Source: Alkalibacterium thalassium
Lineage (GTDB): Bacteria > Bacillota > Bacilli > Lactobacillales > Carnobacteriaceae_A
Reading direction: 5' to 3'
DNA: 33,477 nucleotides
Assembly: GCF_900101165.1 (NCBI RefSeq)
Contig: NZ_FNFK01000014.1
Span: 9,983-43,459, forward strand
The notes under the pieces were generated by a model. The model saw only the letters and a program-made list of their open reading frames with translations, was not told where the DNA came from and did not search any database. Both the position numbers and the translations under genes were made by a program. Shown here piece by piece: positions 17,450 through 27,782 of the stretch. The stretch's first letter is position 1, and every line of letters starts with the position of its first letter.

Positions 17450-18178
17450 ATGAAAACTCTCGGGATTGATACGTCCAACCAGGTCATGTCTGTTGCATTG
17501 ACTGATGGAACTGAACTGGTTTTGGAAAAGACAGTAAATATTAAAAGAAATCATAGTGTTCAACTGATGCCGGCCATAGAAGAGCTGGTCAGCGAAGCAG
17601 GATGGAAACCAAAGGACATTGAACGAGTGGTCGTCGCCAGAGGCCCGGGTTCATATACAGGAGTAAGAATAGGAGTGACCGTCGCAAAGACACTGGCTTA
17701 TAGTCTGAATGCCGAGCTCGTTGGTCTTTCCAGTCTGCATATTCTGGCAGGGAATGGTGAGAGAGTTCCCGACAGCTTTATCGTTCCTGTATTCGATGCA
17801 AGAAGAGGAAACATCTATACAGGGCTATATAAATATGAAAACACTGGGTTCTCTGCAGTAGAAAACGACACTCATATCTCTGCGGAAAGCTGGGCGGCCT
17901 ATCTGAGTACGTTGGAAGGAACGGTCCAGCTGGTCGGACAGGATGCTGCCCGTCATTTTAAAACATTCAAGTCAAAGCTTGGCGACCGTCTCATTACACT
18001 CCCCTCCAGTCGTCACTATCCTAGAGCGAGTGTAGCAATTGAACTCGGCCAATATCATCAACCTGAACCGGCCCATTTATTTGAACCCGAATACCTGAAA
18101 CGCGCTGAAGCCGAACAAAACTGGATGGATGCCCATCCTGAACATGCCCAAGGAGGCGGGTGGATTGAGAAACTTTAA
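17450..18178 (+). CDS. tsaB: tRNA threonylcarbamoyladenosine (t6A) biosynthesis protein TsaB
   Basis: TsaB is the non-catalytic partner of TsaD in the complex that adds threonylcarbamoyl to A37 of ANN-decoding tRNAs. The 242-residue protein has the ASKHA-fold N-terminus (GIDTSNQVMSVAL) and the conserved RGPGSYTGVRIG near residues 70-81. The start ATG 17450 lies behind TTGAGGAGCT. In Bacillus the order is tsaE-tsaB-rimI-tsaD; here tsaE is absent from the immediate upstream side, replaced by the divergent CsbD-like gene. The rimI frame overlaps its 3' end. Confidence 0.95.
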   Translation: MKTLGIDTSNQVMSVALTDGTELVLEKTVNIKRNHSVQLMPAIEELVSEAGWKPKDIERVVVARGPGSYTGVRIGVTVAKTLAYSLNAELVGLSSLHILAGNGERVPDSFIVPVFDARRGNIYTGLYKYENTGFSAVENDTHISAESWAAYLSTLEGTVQLVGQDAARHFKTFKSKLGDRLITLPSSRHYPRASVAIELGQYHQPEPAHLFEPEYLKRAEAEQNWMDAHPEHAQGGGWIEKL

Positions 18179-18746
18179 AGACTGGTTTTCCGACAGAGTT
18201 ACAAAGACGACGACACGGACATTCGTTCCAATAGCTGCACGAATCAGACTGGATCAGCCTTTCTATCCACTTTCTGATGAACGGTTTTTAAGCAGCCGAA
18301 TTGCAAAAGAAGAGGATGTCAACAGTATTCTCACGATTGAAAAAAGGTGCTACAACGGACAGACACCATGGAACAGGTCGGCGATCCTACACGAAATAAG
18401 GTACAATAAAAATGCTTTTTACATTGTAGTCTATGAAGAGGAAGAAGCCGTCGCGTTTGTTGGAGCCTGGGTCGTTGGACAGGAAGCACATATTACAAAC
18501 ATCGCAACTGTCCCTGATTATCAGAACAAAGGAATCGCGACGTATTTACTGAGAGAGATAATCAAGATCGCGGAAAAAGAAGAGATTTCAGAGGTTACTC
18601 TGGAAGTAAGAGTCTCTAATGAGACAGCACAGAGTCTTTATACCACGCTTGGATTTGAAAAAGGTCGAATAAAGAAAAATTACTATGCTAACGATCATGA
18701 AGATGCGCTGGAAATGAGCTTTAGAATCAAGCAGTTAACAGATTAA
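18165..18746 (+). CDS. rimI: RimI-type GNAT N-acetyltransferase
   Basis: RimI acetylates the N-terminus of ribosomal protein S18 in well-studied bacteria; the gene is commonly paired with tsaB and tsaD. The GNAT acetyl-CoA loop is NKGIATYLL (motif A, Q/R-x2-G-x-G/A), followed by LEVRVSNETAQSLYTTLGFEKGRIKKNYY, a classic RimI ending. I propose TTG 18165 as the start because AAGGAGG lies 8 bases upstream, giving 193 residues and a 14-base overlap with tsaB. The upstream ATG at 18129 lacks a site. The N-terminal extension of about 40 residues before the GNAT domain is unusual compared with the typical 150-residue RimI. Confidence 0.82.
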   Translation: MRNFKDWFSDRVTKTTTRTFVPIAARIRLDQPFYPLSDERFLSSRIAKEEDVNSILTIEKRCYNGQTPWNRSAILHEIRYNKNAFYIVVYEEEEAVAFVGAWVVGQEAHITNIATVPDYQNKGIATYLLREIIKIAEKEEISEVTLEVRVSNETAQSLYTTLGFEKGRIKKNYYANDHEDALEMSFRIKQLTD

Positions 18747-18770
18747 CAGAAATAGAAAGAGGCACCGCTT

Positions 18771-19256
18771 ATGAAAAACAGAAAGGTCAGGGTCCGTCTT
18801 TATCAGCCAGATGAAGAATTGGGGCATGACTTCTATAGACTAGCAGAAGAGGCATTTGCCCATGGGTCACCTTGGACAGAAGAAGAGTATGAACAAACTG
18901 TAACCCGATCTGACCTGACATTTTTCATAGCGGAAATTGAGGAACAGCCAGTGGGTTATGTCGGTGGGAAGATTATTCTTGATGAAGCTGAAGTTTACTC
19001 TATTGCAGTAGAACCAGCCTTTCAGAATCAGAGAGTAGCATCTCAATTGATTGAAGCCTATAAAACACACTGCCGCGCAAATGGGGTTAAGATTCTTTTT
19101 CTCGAAGTCAGAGAATCTAATTTTACAGCCCGGAATTTTTATGTCGCCCATCAGTTCAAGGAAATCTCCAGGAGAAAAGGATACTATAATGAACCTGAAG
19201 AAGATGCAATAATTATGATATGTGATATTAGAAAGAAGGAAAAAGATGACGAATAA
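18771..19256 (+). CDS. second GNAT N-acetyltransferase (RimI-like)
   Basis: The 161-residue protein is a compact GNAT enzyme. [22 protein letters not shown] carries motif A, and [29 protein letters not shown] matches the RimI C-terminal pattern. It lies 24 bases after rimI and overlaps the start of tsaD by 11 bases. Its length is closer to that of canonical RimI than its upstream neighbour's, so either gene could be the S18 acetyltransferase. The other may acetylate a different target. Firmicutes relatives such as Lactobacillales often carry two GNAT genes in this cluster. Confidence 0.85.
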   Translation: MKNRKVRVRLYQPDEELGHDFYRLAEEAFAHGSPWTEEEYEQTVTRSDLTFFIAEIEEQPVGYVGGKIILDEAEVYSIAVEPAFQNQRVASQLIEAYKTHCRANGVKILFLEVRESNFTARNFYVAHQFKEISRRKGYYNEPEEDAIIMICDIRKKEKDDE

Positions 19257-20256
19257 GCTGATATTAGCTATTGAAACAAGTTGTGACGAAACGAGTGCAG
19301 CAGTGATTAAGAATGGAGACACGATCCTGTCAAACATCGTCGCCTCACAAATTAAAAGCCATCAGCGCTTCGGAGGGGTCGTCCCGGAAATTGCCAGCCG
19401 CCACCACGTGGAGCAGATTACGTTGATTATAGAAGAAGCAATGAAAGAGGCCGGCGTGTCTTATGCGGATCTTGATGCAGTAGCTGTAACAGAAGGCCCG
19501 GGACTGGTCGGTGCGCTGCTGATTGGTGTCAATGCAGCAAAAGCGATCGCGTTTGCTCATAACCTTCCACTGATTGCAGTCAACCATATTAAAGGACATA
19601 TTTTTGCAAACCAGCTGGTATCCAGCCTGACTTTCCCTCTGTTGTCCCTGGTTGTGAGCGGGGGGCATACTGAGTTGATTTATATGTCTGGACCGGACTC
19701 ATTTGAAATTGTTGGAGAAACACGTGATGATGCCGCAGGAGAAGCCTACGATAAAATTGGGCGGGTGATAGGTGTGCCATATCCTGGAGGCAAGCATATA
19801 GATGAAATGGCCCATCTGGGAGAAGATACCTATGACTTTCCCCGAGCGATGATTCAGGAAGACAATTACGATTTCAGTTTCAGCGGGCTGAAAAGCTCAT
19901 TTATTAATACCGTCCATAATGCCCGACAAAAGGGAGAAGAAATGGACGCGAATGATCTGGCTGCAAGTTTTCAGTCGGCAGTAGTAGAGGTTCTAGTCGA
20001 TAAGACAATACGAGCGGCGAAGGATAAAAAGGTAAAACAGCTTATTCTGGCCGGAGGTGTTGCGGCCAATAAAGGTCTGCGCACATCACTGGAAGAAGCT
20101 GTACGAAAGGAACTGCCAGGTGTCGAGCTGCTTATCCCACCTCTGAATTTATGTGGAGACAATGCGGCGATGATCGGCGCCGCAGCGTTCGTTCAGCTGG
20201 AAAAAGAGGAATATTCGGATTTTACGTTAAATGGACAGCCGGGCTTGTCAGTGTAA
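19246..20256 (+). CDS. tsaD: tRNA N6-adenosine threonylcarbamoyltransferase
   Basis: TsaD transfers the threonylcarbamoyl group from threonylcarbamoyl-AMP to A37 of tRNA together with TsaB and TsaE. The 336-residue protein has [13 protein letters not shown] (8-20), the [14 protein letters not shown] loop (81-94), metal ligands His114 and His118 in [21 protein letters not shown] and the C-terminal [15 protein letters not shown] 19246 lies behind AAGGAAAAAG and inside the end of the previous gene; the upstream ATG 19222 lacks a site. This is an essential gene in most bacteria. Confidence 0.97.
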   Translation: MTNKLILAIETSCDETSAAVIKNGDTILSNIVASQIKSHQRFGGVVPEIASRHHVEQITLIIEEAMKEAGVSYADLDAVAVTEGPGLVGALLIGVNAAKAIAFAHNLPLIAVNHIKGHIFANQLVSSLTFPLLSLVVSGGHTELIYMSGPDSFEIVGETRDDAAGEAYDKIGRVIGVPYPGGKHIDEMAHLGEDTYDFPRAMIQEDNYDFSFSGLKSSFINTVHNARQKGEEMDANDLAASFQSAVVEVLVDKTIRAAKDKKVKQLILAGGVAANKGLRTSLEEAVRKELPGVELLIPPLNLCGDNAAMIGAAAFVQLEKEEYSDFTLNGQPGLSV

Positions 20257-20304
20257 CGATATCTGATTGGTACCGAGAAGCAATTTAATCAAAATGAATT
20301 TTGC

Positions 20305-20340
20305 ACCGTTGAGTCAGCTGTTCTGACTCGACGGTTTTTT
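20305..20340 (+). terminator. intrinsic terminator of the tsaB-tsaD operon
   Basis: Arms 20305-20317 and 20323-20335 (one T-G pair) with a 5-base loop are followed by TTTTTT. It lies about 50 bases after the tsaD stop. Confidence 0.88.
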
Positions 20341-20758
20341 ACTTATTTATTCTATTTTTAAGGGCTGCATAGGGAGTTTTTAATTAAGCAAATAAATTTT
20401 GCTACTTAGAGAAGGATATCTGAATGAATATGGTCTACTTTAGTAGATGCATAACCAACTATTGTCCACTGGCTGAGATGTAGAGTTTGAATGGGCATTT
20501 AATGCCCGACAATCGCCCACTCGTTGAGTCAGCAGCACTTGAGTGGTCGCATTGACCAATAGACTAGCAATCCGTTGTCATAAATTATAAATATCACCAG
20601 ACTACTCTAGTTTGCTTAGTAAATTTCGGACTCCAGCACAGTTAGTACTCGTAGGGACAGAAAAAAGCAATGAGACCCCATCTTAAACAGATAGTCTCTC
20701 ATTGCTTGTGTGATATGTGGCGTAAAACAGCTCTAGCTTCACTCTTTTTTCTTATGCC
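20341..20758. other. intergenic region with hairpin-bearing repeats
   Basis: No gene is seen. Short inverted repeats occur at 20434-20447 (TCTACT/AGTAGA), 20493-20507 (GGGCATT/AATGCCC) and 20545-20557 (GGTC/GACC). The last two lie 51 bases apart and are preceded by related stretches (TTGTCCACTGGCTGAG at 20462 and TCGCCCACTCGTTGAG at 20513), so this is probably a short degenerate tandem repeat. The terminator of the Lrp-type gene lies at 20665-20707. Confidence 0.5.
20665..20707 (-). terminator. intrinsic terminator of the Lrp-type regulator gene
   Basis: AAGCAATGAGA (20665-20675) pairs with TCTCATTGCTT (20697-20707). On the minus strand the stem runs into TTTTTT, ending the Lrp/AsnC transcript. 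Confidence 0.75.
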
Positions 20759-21205
20759 TTATTCATCAAAATCGTGTAGGGTCAGGCCTCTTGTTGGAAC
20801 TGGAGTAGAAAATACGATCTGTGTATAGGTCTTACCGAACTGCTGCAGGTTGTTGATGAAATCATCCAGTTCTGTAGTTGTTGGATAGGATACTTTGATA
20901 AGCATCGAGAACTCGCCAGTTACACAGTTGCACTCTAGTACATTAGGCACTTGTTCGATATAAGGGTAGAAATCCTTCTTCTGGTTCGGGCTTAAGTCAA
21001 GCTGAATGAATGCTTGTATGTGATAGCCGAGTTTTTTTAAATTGACTCGAGTCATGTATTTATCGATAAATCCTTCTTTTTCCAGCTTAGCTATCCGATT
21101 AGAAATAGCAGGGGAGGAAAGATAGGTCTCGCTAGCTATTTCTTTTAAAGATGCGCGGGCGTTTTCCTGAAGAATCTGCAGTATTTTCAAATCCATTTGA
21201 TCCAT
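20759..21205 (-). CDS. Lrp/AsnC-family transcriptional regulator
   Basis: The 148-residue protein has the N-terminal Lrp helix-turn-helix (MDQMDLKILQILQENARASLKEIA, then SSPAISNRIAKLEKEGFI) and a C-terminal RAM/ligand-binding domain with CNCVTGEFSMLIKV. Such proteins are amino-acid-responsive regulators that oligomerise on DNA; target and ligand are not evident here. The ATG lies 7 bases after GAGGA on the minus strand. It lies 54 bases after the ydiF gene on the same strand and may be co-transcribed with it. Confidence 0.9.
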   Translation of the reverse strand: MDQMDLKILQILQENARASLKEIASETYLSSPAISNRIAKLEKEGFIDKYMTRVNLKKLGYHIQAFIQLDLSPNQKKDFYPYIEQVPNVLECNCVTGEFSMLIKVSYPTTTELDDFINNLQQFGKTYTQIVFSTPVPTRGLTLHDFDE

Positions 21206-21259
21206 ATTCGTATCCTCTTTTCTGCAGCTGAGACTAGTTAAGGTGTCTTTTTATCTGTT

Positions 21260-23221
21260 TTACAAGTTTTCCAATGTATCATGCAGTGTTTCCCATTCAA
21301 TCAGCAGATTTTCCTGCTTACTGGAAAGGTCATCATTTTCCTTAGATAACCGTTCTGTTTTGGAACTGTCAGAAAAAGTTTCAGGCTGACTGAGTTCGTG
21401 CTGAATATTCAGCAGTGCAGCCTCCAAATCTTCGAGCTCCTTTTCGATTCGCTCAATTTCTCTAGTGAGTTTCCGCTCCTTTTTCTGACGCTCTTTCTGT
21501 GCTTCAAATGACAGTTTGGCGGTCTGGTCGGAGGTGCTATCTAAAGAGTGAGAACCAGTCGTGTCAGTAAGGTCACTTGAAGAATCGATGGACTCAATTG
21601 CCTCAAGTTCAGCCTTTTTCTGTAGGTAATAATCATAATCCCCCAGATAAAGTGTAGCTCCATCTTCTGACAGCTCAATGACTTTTGTAGCCAGCCTGTT
21701 GATGAAGTAGCGGTCATGAGAGACGAACAGCAATGTGCCTTCAAAATCGATCAGAGCATTCTCAAGTACTTCCTTTGAATCAATGTCCAGGTGGTTAGTC
21801 GGCTCATCAAGTAAGAGCGTATTGTTTTTTTCGAGAGCCAGTTTTGCCAGAGCAACTCTGGCTTTCTCGCCACCGCTTAAAGAAAAAATGGATTTATCGA
21901 CGTCTTCCCCGCTGAATAGAAAGGAGCCCAGCAAGGTTCGCACAGATTGCTCAGACAGCAGTGGATGGTCATCCCAGACCTCATCCAGTACAGACTTCTT
22001 GTCATTTAAAGTCGTCTGTTCTTGATCGTAATACCCCATATCGACTTTCGTTCCATACTTGATCTCTCCACTGATCGACGGAATCAGTTTATAAAGTGTC
22101 TTCAGGAGAGTAGTTTTACCTACCCCATTAGGACCTACCACTGCAATGGAATCTTCCTTGCGGATATCGAGATTGATATGTTCGGACAATGGAATCGAAT
22201 CGTATCCGATTGCTAGATCAGCCGTCTGAAGCACAACCTGACCAGAAGTCCGTTCGGGAATGAACTGGAAATGCGCACTTTTTTCATCACCTTGAGGCTT
22301 GTCCAGTGGATCCATCTTTTCGAGCTGCTTCCTTCTGGCCTGGGCTCTTTTCGTTGTAGAGGCACGGACCAGGTTGCGGTTCACAAAGTCTTCCAGTTTA
22401 GCCATTTTCTTCTGCTGCTTCTCGAAGACTTTCCATTCACGCTTGATTTTTTCAGCTTTCTGTTTCAGATAATTTGAATAGTTTCCCGGGTAATTTTCTA
22501 CAGAGCCCCGGCTGACTTCGTATATATTTTTGACGACTTTATCCAGAAAATACCGATCATGGGAAACAATGAGAAGAGCCTTGGAATAATTCTGTAGGTA
22601 ACTTTCCAGCCATGATAATGTGTCTATATCCAAATGGTTGGTCGGCTCATCTAAAATAAGCAGATCCTTTTTCTCAAGAAGGAGTTTGGCCAGAGCCAGT
22701 CGGGTTTTCTGCCCCCCTGATAAATTCGATATAGGGGTATCGTAATCTTCCGGATAATATCTAAAGCCGTGAAGTACTGAACGAATCTCGCTTTCGATGC
22801 CATACCCGTTATGTTCCCTGAATGACTGCTGCAGGAAATCATACCTGGACAGGAGATCTGTATAGGTGTCTGACTGTTTGTCGAGAGATTCATCACTCAA
22901 CTGCTGCTCGATAGCATGCATCTCTCTTTCGATCTGCTTGATGGGTTCAGTCAGTTTTTCCATCTCTTCCCAGATAGTCAGGTCAGATTCCAGACCGGTG
23001 TGCTGGTCAAGGTAGCCGATGATGCAGTCTTTTTTTCTATGAACAAACCCTTCATCCGGTTCTTCTCTTCCGGAAAGGATATTGAGAAGGGTCGTTTTAC
23101 CGGCACCGTTTCTGCCCACCAGACCGATTCGGGCGTTTTCCTTTATTTCCATGCTGACATTATCGAAAAGAGTTTCAGCACCGAAATGTCTTGCTATTTT
23201 TTGCGTGTGTAAAAGTATCAT
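21260..23221 (-). CDS. ydiF: ABC-F family ATPase (YdiF type)
   Basis: The 653-residue protein has two ABC ATPase domains without membrane segments: Walker A GRNGAGKT at 36-43 and GPNGVGKT in the second half, signatures LSGGQKTRLAL and LSGGEKARVAL, and two LLILDEPTNHLD / LLLDEPTNHLD Walker B stretches. The linker contains ASTTKRAQARRKQLEKM, and a C-terminal coiled-coil extension follows. ABC-F proteins bind the ribosomal E site and affect translation; the sequence and the location near rex match Bacillus YdiF. I chose ATG 23221 (start MILLHTQK), 5 bases after GAGGA; a start four codons upstream overlaps that site. No evidence marks it as an antibiotic resistance factor. Confidence 0.92.
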   Translation of the reverse strand: MILLHTQKIARHFGAETLFDNVSMEIKENARIGLVGRNGAGKTTLLNILSGREEPDEGFVHRKKDCIIGYLDQHTGLESDLTIWEEMEKLTEPIKQIEREMHAIEQQLSDESLDKQSDTYTDLLSRYDFLQQSFREHNGYGIESEIRSVLHGFRYYPEDYDTPISNLSGGQKTRLALAKLLLEKKDLLILDEPTNHLDIDTLSWLESYLQNYSKALLIVSHDRYFLDKVVKNIYEVSRGSVENYPGNYSNYLKQKAEKIKREWKVFEKQQKKMAKLEDFVNRNLVRASTTKRAQARRKQLEKMDPLDKPQGDEKSAHFQFIPERTSGQVVLQTADLAIGYDSIPLSEHINLDIRKEDSIAVVGPNGVGKTTLLKTLYKLIPSISGEIKYGTKVDMGYYDQEQTTLNDKKSVLDEVWDDHPLLSEQSVRTLLGSFLFSGEDVDKSIFSLSGGEKARVALAKLALEKNNTLLLDEPTNHLDIDSKEVLENALIDFEGTLLFVSHDRYFINRLATKVIELSEDGATLYLGDYDYYLQKKAELEAIESIDSSSDLTDTTGSHSLDSTSDQTAKLSFEAQKERQKKERKLTREIERIEKELEDLEAALLNIQHELSQPETFSDSSKTERLSKENDDLSSKQENLLIEWETLHDTLENL

Positions 23222-23584
23222 ATTATTCCTCATTTTCTAACCTAGTCATCTGTCAATATCTAACAGTTTAGCATACAGGGGGAGGAATAGACTAGTCTAA
23301 TTGAAAAAACTGCAAGGTTCAGAAATAGGACATTTAGGCATGTTCCTTTTTTTACAATCTCCAAAACTTGTTCAATAATAAACGATTTAATAATGAATTT
23401 TATTGAAATATTTAACAAATTTAAACCCTATATGCTTTATTTTACAGGGATTAGTGGTATAATATAGAATGGTATCTCATGTAAGTTTGTGAATACACAA
23501 GGTAAGATAAGATATCCCTTTGGAAAAGTTTGATAAGATCCAGAGAAGCTGTTTATTAAATGAATTGAGACGAGGAGAATGACA
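23222..23584. other. divergent intergenic region between ydiF and rex
   Basis: This 363-base region holds a perfect 12-bp palindrome TAGACTAGTCTA (23288-23299), an AT-rich stretch (about 23340-23440), and the probable rex promoter with the extended -10 box TGGTATAAT (23455-23463), which lacks a clear -35. The short palindrome TTGTGAATACACAA (23487-23500) lies between that promoter and the rex start. Confidence 0.5.
23487..23500. promoter_or_regulatory. Rex-box-like palindrome upstream of rex
   Basis: TTGTG-AATA-CACAA is a perfect inverted repeat in the rex 5' region. Its half-sites equal those of the Rex consensus TTGTGA-N6-TCACAA, but the spacing is four bases shorter, so autoregulation by Rex is only possible. 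Confidence 0.35.
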
Positions 23585-24280
23585 ATGGCTGATAAGAAAA
23601 TCCCGAAAGCTACTGCACGCAGACTGCCATTATACTACCGCTACTTGCGTTTCCTACACGAGGCAGGTAAAGAACGTGTGTCATCAGCTAAATTAAGTGA
23701 AGCAGTTAAAGTGGATAGTGCAACGATCAGACGCGATTTCTCGTATTTCGGTGCTTTAGGTAAAAGAGGCTACGGGTACGATGTAGAAGCTTTAATGAAT
23801 TTTTTCAGTAAAACACTGAACCAGGACCGCTTGACCAATGTTGCATTGATTGGTGTGGGTAACCTTGGACAAGCCTTATTAAACTACAATTTTCGCAGAA
23901 ACAACAATATCCGTATCAGTGCCGGATTTGATGTGAAAGATGACCTGATTGGAACGATCCACCAGGGCGTACCTATCTACGACATCAATGAAATGGTCGA
24001 TCAGCTTGAAATGCAGCAGATCGATGTAGCGATTTTAACAGTACCTTCTGAAATAGCCCAGGAGATGGCGGATAAGCTGGTAAAAGGTGGAGTCAGAGGT
24101 ATTATGAACTTCACCCCAATACGTGTGACTGTACCGAAAGAAGTCAGAGTACACAACGTTGACCTGACCAATGAACTGCAGACGCTGATATACTTCATCA
24201 ATTACTATCAGGACTTTGGTCAGAATACTGAACCTGAAGAAGATGACAATCCTTTAAACGACCTATTTTACAATGATTAA
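23585..24280 (+). CDS. rex: redox-sensing transcriptional repressor Rex
   Basis: Rex senses the NADH/NAD+ ratio and represses fermentative and respiratory genes when NADH is low. The 231-residue protein has the N-terminal winged helix ([18 protein letters not shown], then [26 protein letters not shown]) and a Rossmann domain with GVGNLGQAL at 90-98; the acidic tail is typical. I chose ATG 23585 (MADKK), 7 bases after GAGGA, since the ATG at 23579 almost touches that site. Position between ydiF and ydiK/ydiL/groESL matches Bacillus, where rex is ydiH. Confidence 0.96.
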   Translation: MADKKIPKATARRLPLYYRYLRFLHEAGKERVSSAKLSEAVKVDSATIRRDFSYFGALGKRGYGYDVEALMNFFSKTLNQDRLTNVALIGVGNLGQALLNYNFRRNNNIRISAGFDVKDDLIGTIHQGVPIYDINEMVDQLEMQQIDVAILTVPSEIAQEMADKLVKGGVRGIMNFTPIRVTVPKEVRVHNVDLTNELQTLIYFINYYQDFGQNTEPEEDDNPLNDLFYND

Positions 24281-24336
24281 AAAAAGATCTTCAAAGCAGA
24301 CCTTGATCTGGTCCGTAAGCTTTGAAGATCTTTTTT
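24280..24336. terminator. bidirectional intrinsic terminator between rex and ydiK
   Basis: Perfect 18-base outer arms (24280-24297 and 24319-24336) begin with A-runs and end with T-runs on both strands, with extra inner pairing (GACC/GGTC). It ends the converging rex and ydiK transcripts. Confidence 0.9.
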
Positions 24337-24544
24337 ATTTGCTGTTATTTTTGCTTTTTTTAATACGTAGATATGCTGCAGCCATCCTCGTACCCTGAAC
24401 AAAGTCTTTTGTAGCGAAGAGAGCAAACAAGAAGGAGAAGAATCCCCATCCACTGCTGGCGACTGAATCGATCGTAAAGAACATGAACAGCAGGAAGAAA
24501 ATATACTTAAAGGCAATCTGAAACATGATTTGTTTTTCTGTCAT
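24335..24544 (-). CDS. ydiK: YdiK-like small membrane protein (DUF4305 type)
   Basis: The 69-residue protein has two hydrophobic helices (about 8-24 and 30-46) and a basic C-terminal tail (RIKKSKNNSK). Size, two-helix layout and position between rex and the CPBP protease gene match Bacillus YdiK, which has no known function. ATG 24544 follows AAAGGA by 7 bases on the minus strand. The gene lies 28 bases after ydiL and is probably co-transcribed with it. Confidence 0.78.
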   Translation of the reverse strand: MTEKQIMFQIAFKYIFFLLFMFFTIDSVASSGWGFFSFLFALFATKDFVQGTRMAAAYLRIKKSKNNSK

Positions 24545-24572
24545 TATAAATCCTTTCTAAACTACTTGTTTT

Positions 24573-25235
24573 TTAAGAAAAGTACAAGTTGATCAGCACA
24601 GCTGCCACATTCATTAGACAATGTGCTAGAATTGGTGTCCATATGTTTTTAGTCTTGAAGTAAAGCCAGGCAAAAACCAGTCCCATTGATGAGTACACTA
24701 GGAGCAGACCGTCAAAGTGAATTAATGCAAAGAGCAGTGAACTGATGACTGCAGCTCCGATGCCGCCAATCCGATCAATCAGAAGACCAAACATTGCCTT
24801 TCTGAAAACAAATTCTTCCATTACTGGCCCTGCTATTCCAACTAGGAGAAGAAACAACGGATAATTTCTGACGACTTCCATTATAAACTGAGTGTTTTCT
24901 GACTCCATAGAAGAGCCTAGAAAGTTTACTTCTATAATGCTTGCGAAAGTCTGCACGACTATTGCAATAAACATCCCTATCAGTCCCCATAGAAGAATGA
25001 TGGCGGTATTATTACTGAATCGTTCTTCAAACTCAAACTTCATCTGCTGTCTTCTTTCGATCACGATCATACCGATGGCACCTAATGAAAACAGGACCAT
25101 GGATGGAAGGAGAAATCCGACAATCCCTGTATCTTCTGGTAAGACAAGAGGGATCACAGCAGAAACAAGCTGTACGGCAAGAAACAGGCTGATCATGTTA
25201 ATAGCCGCTTTTTTATTAGTATCATTAACTGACAT
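24573..25235 (-). CDS. ydiL: CPBP-family intramembrane metalloprotease (YdiL-like)
   Basis: The 220-residue protein has several membrane helices and the CPBP/Abi motifs: EEFVFRKAMFG (the E-E-x3-R motif), FALIHFDG (second motif His) and LAHCLMNV (third motif His and Asn). Family members are intramembrane proteases related to Rce1; the Bacillus neighbour is YdiL. I chose ATG 25235 (MSVNDTN), 8 bases after AAAGGA; the ATG at 25244 directly abuts that site. It is divergent from groES. Confidence 0.88.
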   Translation of the reverse strand: MSVNDTNKKAAINMISLFLAVQLVSAVIPLVLPEDTGIVGFLLPSMVLFSLGAIGMIVIERRQQMKFEFEERFSNNTAIILLWGLIGMFIAIVVQTFASIIEVNFLGSSMESENTQFIMEVVRNYPLFLLLVGIAGPVMEEFVFRKAMFGLLIDRIGGIGAAVISSLLFALIHFDGLLLVYSSMGLVFAWLYFKTKNIWTPILAHCLMNVAAVLINLYFS

Positions 25236-25350
25236 GTTGTTCATCCTTTAATTGGTATTCCCACAATATATAGTAATTTAACACAAAAACCAGTCGTTTT
25301 CCACCGGGTAAATTTTTCAAAAAAATTCAAAAAAAAATTAAAGTTAGGAC

Positions 25351-25379
25351 TTGCAAGAAATCACAGTTTTGAATATACT
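25351..25379 (+). promoter_or_regulatory. SigA promoter of groES-groEL
   Basis: TTGCAA (25351-25356), a 17-base spacer and TATACT (25374-25379) lie just upstream of the CIRCE operator. Confidence 0.85.
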
Positions 25380-25390
25380 AGGTAATGTAG

Positions 25391-25417
25391 TTAGCACTCG
25401 GAGGTCGAGAGTGCTAA
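25391..25417. promoter_or_regulatory. CIRCE operator (HrcA binding site)
   Basis: TTAGCACTC (25391-25399), nine bases, then GAGTGCTAA (25409-25417) is a perfect CIRCE element. HrcA binding here represses the groESL operon and is released on heat stress. Confidence 0.97.
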
Positions 25418-25479
25418 CACTCACATCTCACTATATATTTAGTGAAAAATTAAAACTACTATTTTGGAGGGATTGCATC

Positions 25480-25764
25480 ATGTTAAAACCTTTAGGAAAT
25501 CGTGTACTTCTTGAAGTGAAGAAAGAAGAAGAGAAAACTGCAAGCGGATTAGTTTTACCTGATTCAGCAAAAGAGAAGCCGCAGTCAGCAGTGGTTGTAG
25601 CTGTTGGAGACGGAAAACTTCTTGATAACGGAAGCCGAGCTGACGTATCAGTTTCTGTCGGCGATCAGGTTATCTTTGAAAAGTATGCCGGTTCTGAAAT
25701 CAAGTATGAAGGAACCGATTATCTAGTAGTTAAAGATACAGACATTATTGCAATCGTTGACTAA
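25480..25764 (+). CDS. groES: co-chaperonin GroES
   Basis: GroES is the 10-kDa cap of the GroEL folding chamber. The 94-residue protein begins [12 protein letters not shown] and has the mobile-loop region [17 protein letters not shown] and the C-terminal [17 protein letters not shown] 25480 lies behind TTGGAGGG; an in-frame ATG further upstream would place the CIRCE element inside the coding region and is rejected. The CIRCE element and promoter lie directly upstream. Confidence 0.98.
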   Translation: MLKPLGNRVLLEVKKEEEKTASGLVLPDSAKEKPQSAVVVAVGDGKLLDNGSRADVSVSVGDQVIFEKYAGSEIKYEGTDYLVVKDTDIIAIVD

Positions 25765-25777
25765 TTTGAACCACTGA

Positions 25778-27442
<1,665 letters not shown>

Positions 27443-27493
27443 GTAAAGTCAATAATCTGCTGTCGTGTCATCAGACACATAATGAAAGCACAG

Positions 27494-27542
27494 AAAGCAG
27501 GAAAAGCTTGAGAGTATCTCTCTGCTTTTCCTGCTTTTTTTT
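27494..27542 (+). terminator. intrinsic terminator of groESL
   Basis: Arms AAAGCAGGAAAAGC (27494-27507) and GCTTTTCCTGCTTT (27524-27537) are perfect and run into eight or more T residues. Confidence 0.92.
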
Positions 27543-27782
27543 GCAGTACTTTTATAAACAGTATTCACTATAGGAACGTTTAAACTTTGAGGTTTGAATG
27601 ACTCCCCTTGAGCTGGTACGTTAGATTGGCGCTTGTCTCATGAATCTCTGACCTAATGAAAAGACCATTTCGATCAGACCGGATAGACCTGTTACTGCGA
27701 TCCGCTTAATTAAAGTCTGAATTAGTCTGATTGTATGATAAGATAGTAAAATAATTTACATGAGTATACGGGGAGATTTGTT
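27543..27782. other. intergenic region after groEL
   Basis: About 240 bases with no gene or clear repeat. TATGAT/TAAGAT-like -10 sequences lie near 27734-27745, but no convincing promoter pair is seen. GGGGAG precedes the next start. Confidence 0.4.

Noticed and set aside
21260..23221. ABC-F protein as an antibiotic resistance gene
   Set aside because: Length, linker, C-terminal extension and location match housekeeping YdiF rather than the acquired Msr, Vga, Lsa or OptrA types.
23288..23299. 12-bp perfect palindrome TAGACTAGTCTA as an operator
   Set aside because: A single short palindrome in AT-rich intergenic DNA with no known matching regulator; it could be chance.
24277..24516. 79-residue minus-strand frame overlapping ydiK
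   Set aside because: It covers the terminator, has no RBS, and the other frame (69 residues, two membrane helices, RBS and Bacillus synteny) is clearly the real gene.
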